From NCBI RefSeq assembly GCF_001019715.1, contig NZ_BBXJ01000001.1, positions 620,001-684,000 on the forward strand: a stretch of 64,000 nt of DNA, read 5' to 3'. The position numbers were made by a program, and so were the translations under genes. This stretch comes from Rodentibacter caecimuris (GTDB taxonomy: Bacteria > Pseudomonadota > Gammaproteobacteria > Enterobacterales > Pasteurellaceae). Of this stretch, positions 31,789 through 40,389 are shown piece after piece (positions within the stretch are counted from its first letter, which is position 1; each line of letters opens with the position of its first letter). The notes under the pieces are model-generated. The model had not been told where the DNA came from and did no database searches. It saw only the letters and a program-made list of their open reading frames with translations.

Positions 31789-32557
31789 ATTGCAAACTAA
31801 AGCGAATCGGGACAGAAACTCTACTCTCAAATCCATTTGGTTTAGGTCCAACAGATCTTGCTCTTTTCACTGCTTTTAATGCGGCCTTATCCAAGCTTTC
31901 ATCGCCGGAGGATTTCACCAAATTTTCTCCGCTTAATGAGCCGTCATGACCAACACTAAATGAAACATAAGCGATTCCCTGTTTACGCATCATTTTAGCC
32001 CGTGTCGGATATTCTTTTCGACGCTCTATTTCACGATAAAGTGCGGCCCGATACGCAGCAATTTCATTGGTATTTGAACCGCTCCCTACCATATTGGCAT
32101 TGGTATTTACCGCCGTTCCAATTGTTGTCGCTTTTGAATTTACCACCGAAGCAGAATTGACATTACGCTCGCCTACCGGCAAATGTTGCGGTAATTTCTG
32201 TGGTTTTTCAGCTTGTTGAACCTGTTTTTTTGGTTTTTCTTTGGGCGGTTTTGGTTTTTCCTGTTTATTCTCAGGTTGTTTTTTCTTCTCAGGTTCCGGT
32301 TTTTTTGTCGGATCCGCGACTATCTCTTCTTTTAGCTCCGGCTCTGGCTCACTCTTTTGAGATGTCGGCTCCGATTCCGGCTCTTCAATGCGCATTCCCT
32401 GCAACATTTCCATTGAAATTGTCGTCGCCAACTCACCAATATGGTTATTTGCACTATCATCAGATTCCTGCCAATTCCACAACAATGCCCCAACCACAGA
32501 GCTATGAACGAGAAGAGAAATAAGCAAAGCTAGGGATAAACGTTTAGCTTGTTGCAT
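31787..32557 (-). CDS. tonB: TonB energy transducer
   Basis: TonB spans the periplasm and passes proton-motive energy to outer-membrane receptors for iron, heme and other ligands. The 256-residue protein has an N-terminal membrane anchor (about 8-28), a long Pro/Glu/Lys-rich rod (about 55-125, repeated PEPEK-type runs), and a C-terminal domain with YPTRAMKRKQG-type motif (here YPTRAKMMRKQGIAYVSF). AGGA lies six bases before the ATG at 32557; an ATG six bases upstream is less well placed. It is the last gene of exbB-exbD-tonB. Confidence 0.95.
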   Translation of the reverse strand: MQQAKRLSLALLISLLVHSSVVGALLWNWQESDDSANNHIGELATTISMEMLQGMRIEEPESEPTSQKSEPEPELKEEIVADPTKKPEPEKKKQPENKQEKPKPPKEKPKKQVQQAEKPQKLPQHLPVGERNVNSASVVNSKATTIGTAVNTNANMVGSGSNTNEIAAYRAALYREIERRKEYPTRAKMMRKQGIAYVSFSVGHDGSLSGENLVKSSGDESLDKAALKAVKRARSVGPKPNGFESRVSVPIRFSLQ

Positions 32558-32565
32558 AACCATTC

Positions 32566-32970
32566 CTATTTTCCGGCAGGTGTCATACGTTTTTTATCTT
32601 TCATTGATACCAATGCCACATTTTTGATCTCATTTTTGGCAAGTAAATCGGTAATAGTGACAAAATCCTGAAAACTCGCTTCCGCATCAATTTTTAATGT
32701 CACTTTTTGCCCCTTATCCCATTGGTTAATTTCCACCTCTAGTGCATCTTGTGAGATAGGTTTATCGTTGAAGTAGAGCTCTCCTTTCGCCGTAACCGTG
32801 AGTAATTTAGCCAAATCATCAGATTTAAAAGCGACCGCCGTACTTGCCTTTGGCACATTGACTTGAATTTTTCCCTGAGAAATAAAAGAAGCGGTAATCA
32901 AAACAATGGCTAACAGCACCAACATAATGTCAATGAAAGGAATAATATTGATTTCATCAAATTTTTTCAC
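32566..32970 (-). CDS. exbD: Biopolymer transport protein ExbD
   Basis: ExbD joins ExbB as the proton channel that drives TonB. The 134-residue protein has a short cytosolic start ([17 protein letters not shown]) with the essential Asp in its single membrane segment (about 13-32) and a periplasmic domain. It is 2 bp from exbB and 8 bp from tonB. Confidence 0.96.
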   Translation of the reverse strand: MKKFDEINIIPFIDIMLVLLAIVLITASFISQGKIQVNVPKASTAVAFKSDDLAKLLTVTAKGELYFNDKPISQDALEVEINQWDKGQKVTLKIDAEASFQDFVTITDLLAKNEIKNVALVSMKDKKRMTPAGK

Positions 32971-32972
32971 GA

Positions 32973-33425
32973 TTATTCCTTATCTTTCTGTGAATTTAAC
33001 ACTTTCCATTTTAAGCGGTTTACTTCAATTTTACGGTTTAAACCGCTATAAAACACCATCGCCGGAATAGCCACCAAAATCCCAAGTGCGGTTGCTTTTA
33101 ACGCTAAAGAAAGATGCAGCATAATTTTACCGGCATCCACATCGCCACCACCCTGACCAATTTGATAGAAAGTTAATAAAATACCGATAACCGTACCTAA
33201 TAACCCTACATAGGGCGCATTCGCACCAACAGTTGAAATCGTGGTCATATTACGCTTCAAATCAATATCCAGCGCATGGATATTAGAATATTTACCTACA
33301 TTAATCCTGCTTAGAAAAATAAAGCGTTCAATAACCATCGCAAGCATAATCACGCTCATCACAAATAAAAGCCCGATAATAATGTAATCACTGTATTGTT
33401 GTAAAAATTCAAAAAGTTGAGGCAT
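32973..33425 (-). CDS. exbB: Biopolymer transport protein ExbB
   Basis: ExbB is the pentameric channel scaffold of the TonB motor. The 150-residue protein has three membrane segments and the MotA/TolQ/ExbB core [19 protein letters not shown] (near 61-79) and [19 protein letters not shown]. It is the first gene of the operon and has a Fur-like palindrome upstream. Confidence 0.96.
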   Translation of the reverse strand: MPQLFEFLQQYSDYIIIGLLFVMSVIMLAMVIERFIFLSRINVGKYSNIHALDIDLKRNMTTISTVGANAPYVGLLGTVIGILLTFYQIGQGGGDVDAGKIMLHLSLALKATALGILVAIPAMVFYSGLNRKIEVNRLKWKVLNSQKDKE

Positions 33426-33451
33426 TTTTTATCCTTAAAACATAAAAGGCA

Positions 33452-33470
33452 ATTGAGAATTAGTTTCAAT
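33452..33470. promoter_or_regulatory. Fur-like box upstream of exbB
   Basis: ATTGAGAATTAGTTTCAAT is an imperfect 19-bp palindrome of Fur-box size, 27 bp before the exbB start. Iron control of exbBD-tonB is usual, but the match to the Fur consensus is only moderate. Confidence 0.45.
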
Positions 33471-33546
33471 TAGAAACTAAATTCTAGCAAAAGGAAATGA
33501 GCTCGTAAATATTAATTGGGGAAAAACGCCGAAATTGCGTAGCCAT

Positions 33547-33613
33547 TGTACAACGCTGAAATTATGATTCCTGAGCCTGTCGAAAGATGAGCAGTTTCAA
33601 CGCTCTTGTAACA
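33547..33613. repeat. Imperfect inverted repeat in the exbB-bcp gap
   Basis: TGTACAACGCTGAAA and TTTCAACGCTCTTGTAACA are inverted relative to each other around a core containing CCTGAGCCTGTCGAA. It looks like a dispersed intergenic palindromic unit. The gap from 33426 to 34024 also holds a terminator-like stem at 33641 and a second repeat at 33919; I see no gene in it. Confidence 0.55.
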
Positions 33614-33640
33614 CTGTAAAAGTGGATTGATATGACACTA

Positions 33641-33670
33641 CGTAGGCTTTTACCCCTACGCAATTTTTTT
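33641..33670 (+). terminator. Orphan terminator-like stem
   Basis: CGTAGG and CCTACG pair around 8 bases and are followed by CAATTTTTTT on the plus strand. No plus-strand gene lies upstream, so it is either part of the repeat next to it or ends an unannotated transcript. Confidence 0.45.
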
Positions 33671-33918
33671 CAAATTATCCGTAAAAATTAACCGCTTGAT
33701 AGCAAAACGCCCTACTTTTTTCAAAATAGATACGGGAATGTATAGCAACGTCCGATATATTTCAGACTTGGCGAATTTCCAATTCATCGGGATTCACCCG
33801 GCGAATGGAATAACTCAAGGTGTAAGTGCGGTAAAATGAAGTCATTTTTCGAGAAGTTTCATTTGATTCCTATTGTTTAAATCTTAAAGTACAGTCAATT
33901 TTTTCGATTTAATCTGAG

Positions 33919-33986
33919 TGTAGGAACACACTATGTGCGCCCGCTATCAAATTTATCGATTAGGGCACATACAATTCGCACCTACA
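33919..33986. repeat. 68-bp inverted repeat before bcp 3' end
   Basis: TGTAGG and CCTACA form the outer arms; ATGTGCGCCC and GGGCACAT pair inside with a two-base bulge; a near-palindrome ATCAAATTTATCGAT is the core. This resembles the GTAGGnTGCG...-type palindromic elements scattered in some gamma-proteobacterial genomes. Confidence 0.55.
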
Positions 33987-34024
33987 TTTTGTTTTGTGAG
34001 TTTGCAACATCATACCGGTCAATT

Positions 34025-34498
34025 TTATAAAAAGAGGGATTGAAGATAGTCTAAAACCACCTGATGATGGTCGCCGGTTTTAAATTTATCAAATACTTGC
34101 TGAATTTTGCCTTGTTCATCTATGAGAAAGCTTATTCGATGGATACCATCGTAAGTTCTTCCCATAAATTTCTTTTCGCCCCATACGCCAAATTGCTCGG
34201 CAACTTGATGGTTTTCATCCGAAAGTAAAGTGAAATTGAGTGCTTTTTTCTCAGCAAACTGCGCTAATTTTTTAGGGCTATCAGGGCTAATACCTAAAAT
34301 GACTATACCCAATTTTTCTAATTCATTTTTTGCATCCCGTAATCCGCAAGCTTGTGTTGTGCAACCGGGTGTGAGTGCTTTGGGGTAAAAATAAACAAGC
34401 ACTTTTTTACCTTTAAATTCCGCAAGGGAAACCGGTATTTCAGCCTGATTATGTAATGTAAACTGCGGCGCGGTATCACCCGCTTGTAATGTTTTCAT
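34025..34498 (-). CDS. bcp: Thioredoxin-dependent peroxiredoxin (Bcp/PrxQ)
   Basis: Bcp reduces peroxides with thioredoxin. The 157-residue protein has the peroxidatic Cys46 and resolving Cys51 in PGCTTQACGLRD, the spacing of the atypical two-Cys PrxQ class. AAGGA stands 8 bases before the ATG at 34498; an upstream ATG at 34543 lacks support. It is divergent from dapA. Confidence 0.96.
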   Translation of the reverse strand: MKTLQAGDTAPQFTLHNQAEIPVSLAEFKGKKVLVYFYPKALTPGCTTQACGLRDAKNELEKLGIVILGISPDSPKKLAQFAEKKALNFTLLSDENHQVAEQFGVWGEKKFMGRTYDGIHRISFLIDEQGKIQQVFDKFKTGDHHQVVLDYLQSLFL

Positions 34499-34604
34499 AG
34501 AAAATTCCTTAAAATAAAAAAATGATTTGCAAATTTTAATCATTTTAGCGATCCTAGCAGGTGTTTTTCAAATATTAATCACGATAATCTGAAACGGAGG
34601 TTTT

Positions 34605-35501
34605 ATGTCTACGCAAAATCCCTTATTTTTTGGCAGCATTGTTGCTTTAGTCACCCCAATGGATAATCACGGAGGAATTGATTTTGAAGCTCTAGAAAAA
34701 TTAGTAGAGTTTCATATTGATGCAGGCACTAATGCTATCGTTTCAGTAGGCACGACCGGTGAATCCGCTACATTAAGTATTGAAGAAAATGTTAAGGTGA
34801 TTGAGAAAACTGTAGAACTGGCAAAAGGACGTATTCCAATCATTGCAGGAACAGGCGCAAATGCAACCAGCGAAGCGATTGTGATGACAAAACTATTGCG
34901 TGATAGCGGTGTGGCCGGGTGTCTTTCCGTTGTGCCGTATTATAACAAGCCGACACAAGAAGGAATGTTCCAACACTTTAAAGCTATTGCGGAATGTACC
35001 GATTTACCTCAAATTCTTTACAATGTACCGGGGCGTACGGGAAGCGATATGAAACCTGAAACCGTTGCCCGTTTGGCACAGATTGAAAATATCGTTGGTA
35101 TTAAAGAAGCAACCGGTGAAGTCCATCGTATAACAGAAATCAAAAAATTAGCAGGAGAAAATTTCATCGTATTAAGCGGTGATGATGCAACGGGATTAGA
35201 AGCGATGAAGCTAGGGGCTGAAGGTGTCATTTCCGTTACCAACAACCTGGCTGCAAAAGATATGGCGGAAATGTGTCGTTTAGTGCGTGTTGACGAACTT
35301 TCCAAAGCAGAAGAAATTAACCGGCGTTTAATGGCATTACATCGTGATTTGTTTGTGGAACCCAACCCAATTCCGGTGAAATGGGCGGCTTATCGTTTGG
35401 GATTAATAAAATCGCCTTCTCTTCGTTTACCATTAACAATTCTCAGTGAAAACGCACAACCAAGAGTTGAAGCAGCATTAAAAACAGCAGGTTTGATTTA
35501 A
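34605..35501 (+). CDS. dapA: 4-hydroxy-tetrahydrodipicolinate synthase
   Basis: DapA condenses pyruvate with aspartate semialdehyde, the first committed step to diaminopimelate and lysine. The 298-residue barrel has Thr50/Thr51 in GTTGES, Tyr139 in YNVPGRTG with Arg144, and the Schiff-base Lys167 in GIKEATG. These separate it from the NanA paralogue at 3590. Confidence 0.98.
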   Translation: MSTQNPLFFGSIVALVTPMDNHGGIDFEALEKLVEFHIDAGTNAIVSVGTTGESATLSIEENVKVIEKTVELAKGRIPIIAGTGANATSEAIVMTKLLRDSGVAGCLSVVPYYNKPTQEGMFQHFKAIAECTDLPQILYNVPGRTGSDMKPETVARLAQIENIVGIKEATGEVHRITEIKKLAGENFIVLSGDDATGLEAMKLGAEGVISVTNNLAAKDMAEMCRLVRVDELSKAEEINRRLMALHRDLFVEPNPIPVKWAAYRLGLIKSPSLRLPLTILSENAQPRVEAALKTAGLI

Positions 35502-35595
35502 TTAATCATAAGGGACTGACTGCCAGCCCCCAAACTTTCTGAATAACTAATTGTCGAAGTGCGGTCAGTTTTTCATTTATTTTTAAGGATTTATT

Positions 35596-36600
35596 ATGAA
35601 GAAAATTTTCTTAGGATTAGCAACGGCAGCCTTACTATCCGCCTGTTCGACCGATCCTGAAAAATTACAAAGCGCAAATGATAGTTATCAAAAATCAAAC
35701 TCTCCTATTCCAAATTTCGCACCTTTAGCAAGCGGTGGGGTTAATCTGCCACAACAGGCATCCACCTATGATTTACCCAATATTGCCATAAAAAAAGATA
35801 CAACCGTTGATATTCGTCCGCCATCAGTCCCCTTGGCGATCATAAAAAATTCACTCACACAATTTGATGGTGAACGTGCTTTAATCGTTTATTCCAACGA
35901 GCAAGCCTCTCTCTACAACTTACAGCAAATTCAACGCTTACTAAAAGAAGAAGGGATTGATTCTACTATTGATGGTGCGGTTTTATTAACAGATTGGCAC
36001 AGTACGGAACGGGCAGACGACAAATCCGACATGGAAATTCGTTATCAAGTGGAACAATTTACCACACATGACGCCAGTGCATTAGGTGTTTCGGTAGCGC
36101 AGATGCGTCGCAATAATATTCTTTTCACGCCAAGTGTAGCAGAAAAACAGCGCTACACCTCTGCTCGTTTAAATCGTTTTGTTTCAACATTAACCCATAA
36201 TTACAATAAGCAACAGCAAGATCTCAATAATGTCTCAGTGGACGCATTTCAATCTGAGTTAATTACCGATACAAACGGGAGAACCGCATTGGGTATGAAT
36301 GCCTCCTTTGGTCAAGCATGGGAAAAATTAGGTGCTGTCTTGCCAAAATTGGGATTTGCCATCAAATCGGAAACTGCCGGTCGCGGACAACGGGAATTGA
36401 AATATTCGCCGTTGGATAAAGAAGATTGGTTACGTTTAGGAGTCGATGAACTGGAGCTTGAAAAAGGCACTTATATGATGCAGATTTCTGCTATCGGAAA
36501 ACAAAGTGCCGTTGTCATTAGCGATGAAGATGGCAACACAATAAACGACGAAGCGGCTAAAACGCTCTATACTGCTTTAAGCGTTCTACTGGCTAAATAG
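35596..36600 (+). CDS. bamC: Outer-membrane assembly lipoprotein BamC
   Basis: BamC is a lipoprotein of the BAM complex that inserts outer-membrane barrels. The 334-residue protein has a lipobox LLSAC (Cys at about 18), an unstructured N-terminal stretch, and two helix-grip domains. It follows dapA by 94 bp including an uptake signal, the usual dapA-bamC pair. Confidence 0.93.
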   Translation: MKKIFLGLATAALLSACSTDPEKLQSANDSYQKSNSPIPNFAPLASGGVNLPQQASTYDLPNIAIKKDTTVDIRPPSVPLAIIKNSLTQFDGERALIVYSNEQASLYNLQQIQRLLKEEGIDSTIDGAVLLTDWHSTERADDKSDMEIRYQVEQFTTHDASALGVSVAQMRRNNILFTPSVAEKQRYTSARLNRFVSTLTHNYNKQQQDLNNVSVDAFQSELITDTNGRTALGMNASFGQAWEKLGAVLPKLGFAIKSETAGRGQRELKYSPLDKEDWLRLGVDELELEKGTYMMQISAIGKQSAVVISDEDGNTINDEAAKTLYTALSVLLAK

Positions 36601-36631
36601 AAATAATCCTTCATAGATAGAAGATGACCTT

Positions 36632-36885
36632 GATTAACGCCTCATAGAGGCGTTTCTAAGTACCGACTCTTAGAACCCAAGTTTACATTTTTAAATTGTT
36701 AAAAGACTTAATTACTTATCTTCATCTCTTGATACTTCACATATCTTTGTATCATTTCTGCATTAACACCTGCGGTATACACAGTAACTCTCTTGTCCAA
36801 AACTATTCACCACATAATTAATTTGTCCTTAAATACGAGAACTTATTGAACAACCTTATCACTATCCTACTTTCTAAAGATCCCA
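36632..36885 (-). pseudogene. Decayed IS200/IS605-type transposase remnant, copy 2
   Basis: This stretch aligns by eye over some 250 bp with 12931-13175. It starts with the hairpin AACGCCTC-ATA-GAGGCGTT (36636-36654). On the minus strand broken frames read FNKFSYLR, an FW core, then the same C-terminal block that reads NAEMIQRYVKYQE once frames are joined, like TnpA of the IS200/IS605 family. It is not functional. The hairpin follows bamC by 35 bp and may serve as its terminator. Confidence 0.55.
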
Positions 36886-37228
36886 TTACCGCTGAAACTG
36901 ACAGTTTCGAATGAAGTTTAGACTAACAAATAAACATAAGCCACTTAGACATTTAATTCTATTATTTCCATTTTCAGTTATCCATATAAAACTCCTAGCT
37001 GAACATAGGCTCTTTTATCTTTTAATATTCTAAAACAGAATTTCGGTATCCATATCAAATGCGATGATCTTTTAAACCGCCTCATACATTTTCCATACAT
37101 TGATTATGGAAATACTTCCAAAAGGATATTCTCTGAGGCAATTTACCCAGATAAAACTTTTAAACCTATAACTATCCTCACAAATAGTTTTTTGAGTTAG
37201 CAAATAACAATCCGCACATAAAACTGCT
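36886..37228. other. Intergenic DNA without recognisable gene
   Basis: This AT-rich stretch lies between two decayed insertion sequences. A 60-codon open frame (37072-37254, minus) has no recognisable family and overlaps the end of the neighbouring element; I treat it as chance. It may be more of the same mobile-element debris. Confidence 0.5.
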
Positions 37229-37971
37229 CTACCCTCAAAAGTTGGAGTAAACAACCAACTGATTGAGATGCAGATTTTTTACGACTGAATACAGCCTGTC
37301 TTTCAAATAACAAGTGATTGAGTTTTATCTTCGAAATAGAAAAATCGTACTCACCCATCAATCTTTTCAGCTGGAAGAAATAACATTACAGTATTAGATT
37401 AACCAATATAATCATTAATGGTTGCAACGAATTAGCTGTACTTGGTACAAAACCTACCTGAATTTAAATTGTCCGTCATACAAGTGGTTAAAAATAGGTA
37501 ATTTTCGACTACACAGGCAGTTACCGAGATTTATCATGAAAACAATAGAAACTATAGTTACCGACGAATCACGCTTGCATTGAAAAAACCGGACAATTAA
37601 CCACAAACGGGTTCAGATCATCATGCAACGGTCAGACTTACCAGGTCGAAGCCAATATTGCATTCCGACCAAGGTTGGCAATATCAAATTGCCGGACTAT
37701 TGAGCGATATTGGAGACAAATAGCATTGTGCAAAGTATGTCGAAAAAAGGAAATTGCTTGGATAACAGGATGATGGAAAGCTTTTCGGTCGGTTAAAAAC
37801 AGAATGTTATTTGGGCTGGCGGTTTGATACTTTCGTCGAACTTGAAGAAACGATTCACCAGTCTATTCATTACTACAATAATGAGCGTATTCAAGTAAAG
37901 TTAAAAGGACTGAGCTCTGTATTCCACAGGACTCAGTCCTCAAATTAAATGAATCTAACTTTTTGGGCTGA
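37229..37971 (+). mobile_element. Decayed IS3-family (IS150-type) element with internal deletion
   Basis: Both transposase genes are recognisable in broken frames. From 37287, EYSLSFK, stop, QVIEFYLRN and later PEFKLSVIQVVKNR are orfA. From about 37517, AVTEIYHENNRNYSYRRITL starts the orfB core, followed in other frames by NHKRVQIIMQR, HSDQGWQYQI, SMSKKGNCLDNRMMESF, GRLKTECY and IHYYNNERIQVKLKGLS. A one-base deletion near 37786 breaks the last part. orfA runs straight into mid-orfB, so several hundred bases are missing. Ends resemble each other: CCCTCAAAAGTTGGAGTAA (left) and CCCAAAAAGTTAGATT (right, complement). Confidence 0.8.
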
Positions 37972-38003
37972 TCATTTAGCAGGTTTTCTTTCTTCAAAAG
38001 TCA

Positions 38004-38849
38004 CTAAAAACTCACCGCATTTTTCAATTTTTTAAGAGCATTAGCCTCAAGTTGGCGGATACGTTCTGCAGACACATTATATTTTGCTGCTAAATCATGT
38101 AATGTCGCTTTATTCTCATCTAACCAACGAGCTTTAATAATATCCTGACTACGTTCATCAAGGCTTTGCAAGGCATTGCTTAACTGCTCAGTCGCTTGGC
38201 TTTCAAAATTTTCGTTCTCTAACTCCGCAGCGAAGTTAGAACTTTTATCTTCCAAATAAAGCGATGGTGAATAAGTTTCGCTTTCACTGTCATCGGTTGG
38301 TAAGTCAAAGCCAACGTCGGCACCGGTCATACGTGATTCCATTTCGATCACATCTTCTTTTGATACGCCTAACTCGTTTGCCACGATGTCTAATTCATTT
38401 TCATTGAACCAACCTAAGCGCTGTTTCATTTTGCGTAGATTGAAAAATAGTTTGCGCTGTGCTTTTGTAGTCGCCACTTTCACAATACGCCAGTTGCGCA
38501 ATACATATTCATGGATTTCAGCCTTAATCCAATGAACAGCAAAGGAAACTAAACGCACCCCGACTTCCGGATTAAAACGTTTCACGGCTTTCATTAAACC
38601 GATATTGCCTTCTTGAATAAGATCTGCCTGCGGTAAACCATAACCGGAATAGCCACGCGCAACGTGAATAACAAAACGAAGATGTGACAACACTAATTTC
38701 TTAGCTGCGTCAATATCACCGTTATAATATAAACGTTCCGCTAATTCTTTTTCTTCCTCTGCGGTCAACATTGGATATTCATTTGCCGCACGAATATAGC
38801 CTTCAATGCTACCTTGAGGAACTAACATCATTTGTGTCTCTTTATCCAT
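38004..38849 (-). CDS. rpoH: Heat-shock sigma factor sigma-32
   Basis: RpoH directs RNA polymerase to heat-shock promoters. The 281-residue protein has region 2 ([29 protein letters not shown] near 57-85), the RpoH box [10 protein letters not shown] near 131, and a region 4 helix-turn-helix ([28 protein letters not shown]) at the C-terminus. It lies beside the insertion-sequence debris, which ends 32 bp from its stop. Confidence 0.97.
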   Translation of the reverse strand: MDKETQMMLVPQGSIEGYIRAANEYPMLTAEEEKELAERLYYNGDIDAAKKLVLSHLRFVIHVARGYSGYGLPQADLIQEGNIGLMKAVKRFNPEVGVRLVSFAVHWIKAEIHEYVLRNWRIVKVATTKAQRKLFFNLRKMKQRLGWFNENELDIVANELGVSKEDVIEMESRMTGADVGFDLPTDDSESETYSPSLYLEDKSSNFAAELENENFESQATEQLSNALQSLDERSQDIIKARWLDENKATLHDLAAKYNVSAERIRQLEANALKKLKNAVSF

Positions 38850-38966
38850 CTTTTTCCTTCTGTTTGGACTTTGCCAATTAGTGATTTTCCTTATAGCACA
38901 ATAAAAAGGTTTATTGAACTAATTTGCTTTCTAAGACAGGTTTTACCTATTAAAAGTTCAATATAC

Positions 38967-39284
38967 TTAGTTATTTTTTAGCACTTCAAGTTCTAAAACC
39001 AAACCTTCATTAAGTACCTTAAAAAGCAAGTCAATATTAGGGTGTTTACCCGGATTTTTCTTCGCATCTTCCACATATTCCGCAAACCAATCTATGCCCT
39101 GTTGCGCCGAAGTGCGGTCTAATTTTCCATTAAATTTTTCTGCAAGGGCATTATAAAGGCGCAATGACCCTAGTTTTCCCGCTATGGCGGGAATATTATG
39201 GATGATCTCGCCATCTTGTTTTACATTTAACCCTGTTAGGTGATCAATTGCTGGAAACGTATCCAAAATCTCTTTAAAACTCAT
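38967..39284 (-). CDS. DUF2322 family protein, unknown function
   Basis: The 105-residue acidic protein matches the small DUF2322 family in length and layout (FKEILDTFPAIDHLTGL start, LDRTSAQQGIDWFAEYV near 57, HPNIDLLF near 81). No catalytic motif, signal peptide or membrane segment is visible. It lies between rpoH and murB, which are adjacent in H. influenzae as I recall. Ribosome site and length support a real gene. Confidence 0.75.
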   Translation of the reverse strand: MSFKEILDTFPAIDHLTGLNVKQDGEIIHNIPAIAGKLGSLRLYNALAEKFNGKLDRTSAQQGIDWFAEYVEDAKKNPGKHPNIDLLFKVLNEGLVLELEVLKNN

Positions 39285-39354
39285 TTTATTTCCTTTATCG
39301 ATAGGAATCTTTATTCAGTATGACGACAGATTCTACCACTTATACACGAAAAAA

Positions 39355-40380
39355 TTAAGCAATCGCCTTTTCACTATCGATCTCTCCCTCTGCACCGATA
39401 AAACGAACTTCCGGTTGGAGATAGACAGCAAATTTTTCAGCTACCGACCGACGAATATAACGAGAGAGATCCACGACATCTTGTCCCATAGCATTACTTT
39501 CATTAATCAGCACTAATGCTTGTTTTTTATGCACTGAGGCACCACCAATTTTAAAGCCTTTAAGATTACATTGATCAATTAGCCAACCTGCCGCGAGCTT
39601 TACACGTCCATCAGGCTGTGGAAAGTGCGGTAGATTTTCGTTAAGTTTTTTCAGTTCGGCAAACTGTTCGGCACTAACCACCGGGTTCTTGAAAAAACTC
39701 CCCGCATTGCCAAACTCGTCAGGATTCGGTAATTTACTTTGACGAATATGGCAAACTTCATCAAATATTTCCTTCGCGGTTACCTTTTCCCTATCAAAGT
39801 TCACAAGCGTACCGTATTCCAATACGGGTTGCCAATTTTTTGACAGTTTTAATCCTATCGCGGTAATCACGTGATCATTCCGATAACGGCGCTTAAAAAT
39901 ACTTTCCCGATAACCAAAATCACATTCTTCCGTACTTAATCGAAATTGTTTGTCCGTTGCCAAATCAAGTACATCAACATAATGGCAAACATCTTTAAAT
40001 TCCACACCGTAAGCGCCAATATTTTGAATCGGTGCCGACCCAGCACAGCCCGGAATCAGTGCAAGATTTTCTAGCCCTCCAATGTCCTGTTCAAGACTGT
40101 ATCTCACTAAATTATGCCAATTTTCCCCGGCATTAACATGGAGATAGTGAAAATGCTCATCTTGTTCATGAGTAATCCCCAACAGTCGATTGATAATAAC
40201 GATCCCATTAAAATCTTCGACAAAAAGCATGTTACTCCCTTGCCCAAGAAAAAGCACGGGAAGATTTTGAGCCTTTGCTCCAATCCAAGCCCTTTTCAAC
40301 TGTTCAAGATTTTTTACTTCAATAATCTCATTTGCATTGGCTGAGATATGAAAGGTGTGAAAGGGTTGTAAACTTTTCAT
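39355..40380 (-). CDS. murB: UDP-N-acetylenolpyruvoylglucosamine reductase
   Basis: MurB reduces the enolpyruvyl group to give UDP-MurNAc with NADPH and FAD. The 341-residue type I enzyme has the FAD segment [20 protein letters not shown] (near 103-122), the proton-donor Ser in NAGSFFKNP, and a C-terminal PEVRFIG with the catalytic Glu. It lies 9 bp downstream of narQ on the same strand. Confidence 0.97.
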   Translation of the reverse strand: MKSLQPFHTFHISANANEIIEVKNLEQLKRAWIGAKAQNLPVLFLGQGSNMLFVEDFNGIVIINRLLGITHEQDEHFHYLHVNAGENWHNLVRYSLEQDIGGLENLALIPGCAGSAPIQNIGAYGVEFKDVCHYVDVLDLATDKQFRLSTEECDFGYRESIFKRRYRNDHVITAIGLKLSKNWQPVLEYGTLVNFDREKVTAKEIFDEVCHIRQSKLPNPDEFGNAGSFFKNPVVSAEQFAELKKLNENLPHFPQPDGRVKLAAGWLIDQCNLKGFKIGGASVHKKQALVLINESNAMGQDVVDLSRYIRRSVAEKFAVYLQPEVRFIGAEGEIDSEKAIA

Positions 40381-40389
40381 TGTATTTCC

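Noticed and set aside
37072-37254. 60-codon frame with several Cys residues in the insertion-sequence debris
   Set aside because: It has no recognisable family, overlaps the left end of the dead IS3-type element, and lies in DNA full of decayed frames.
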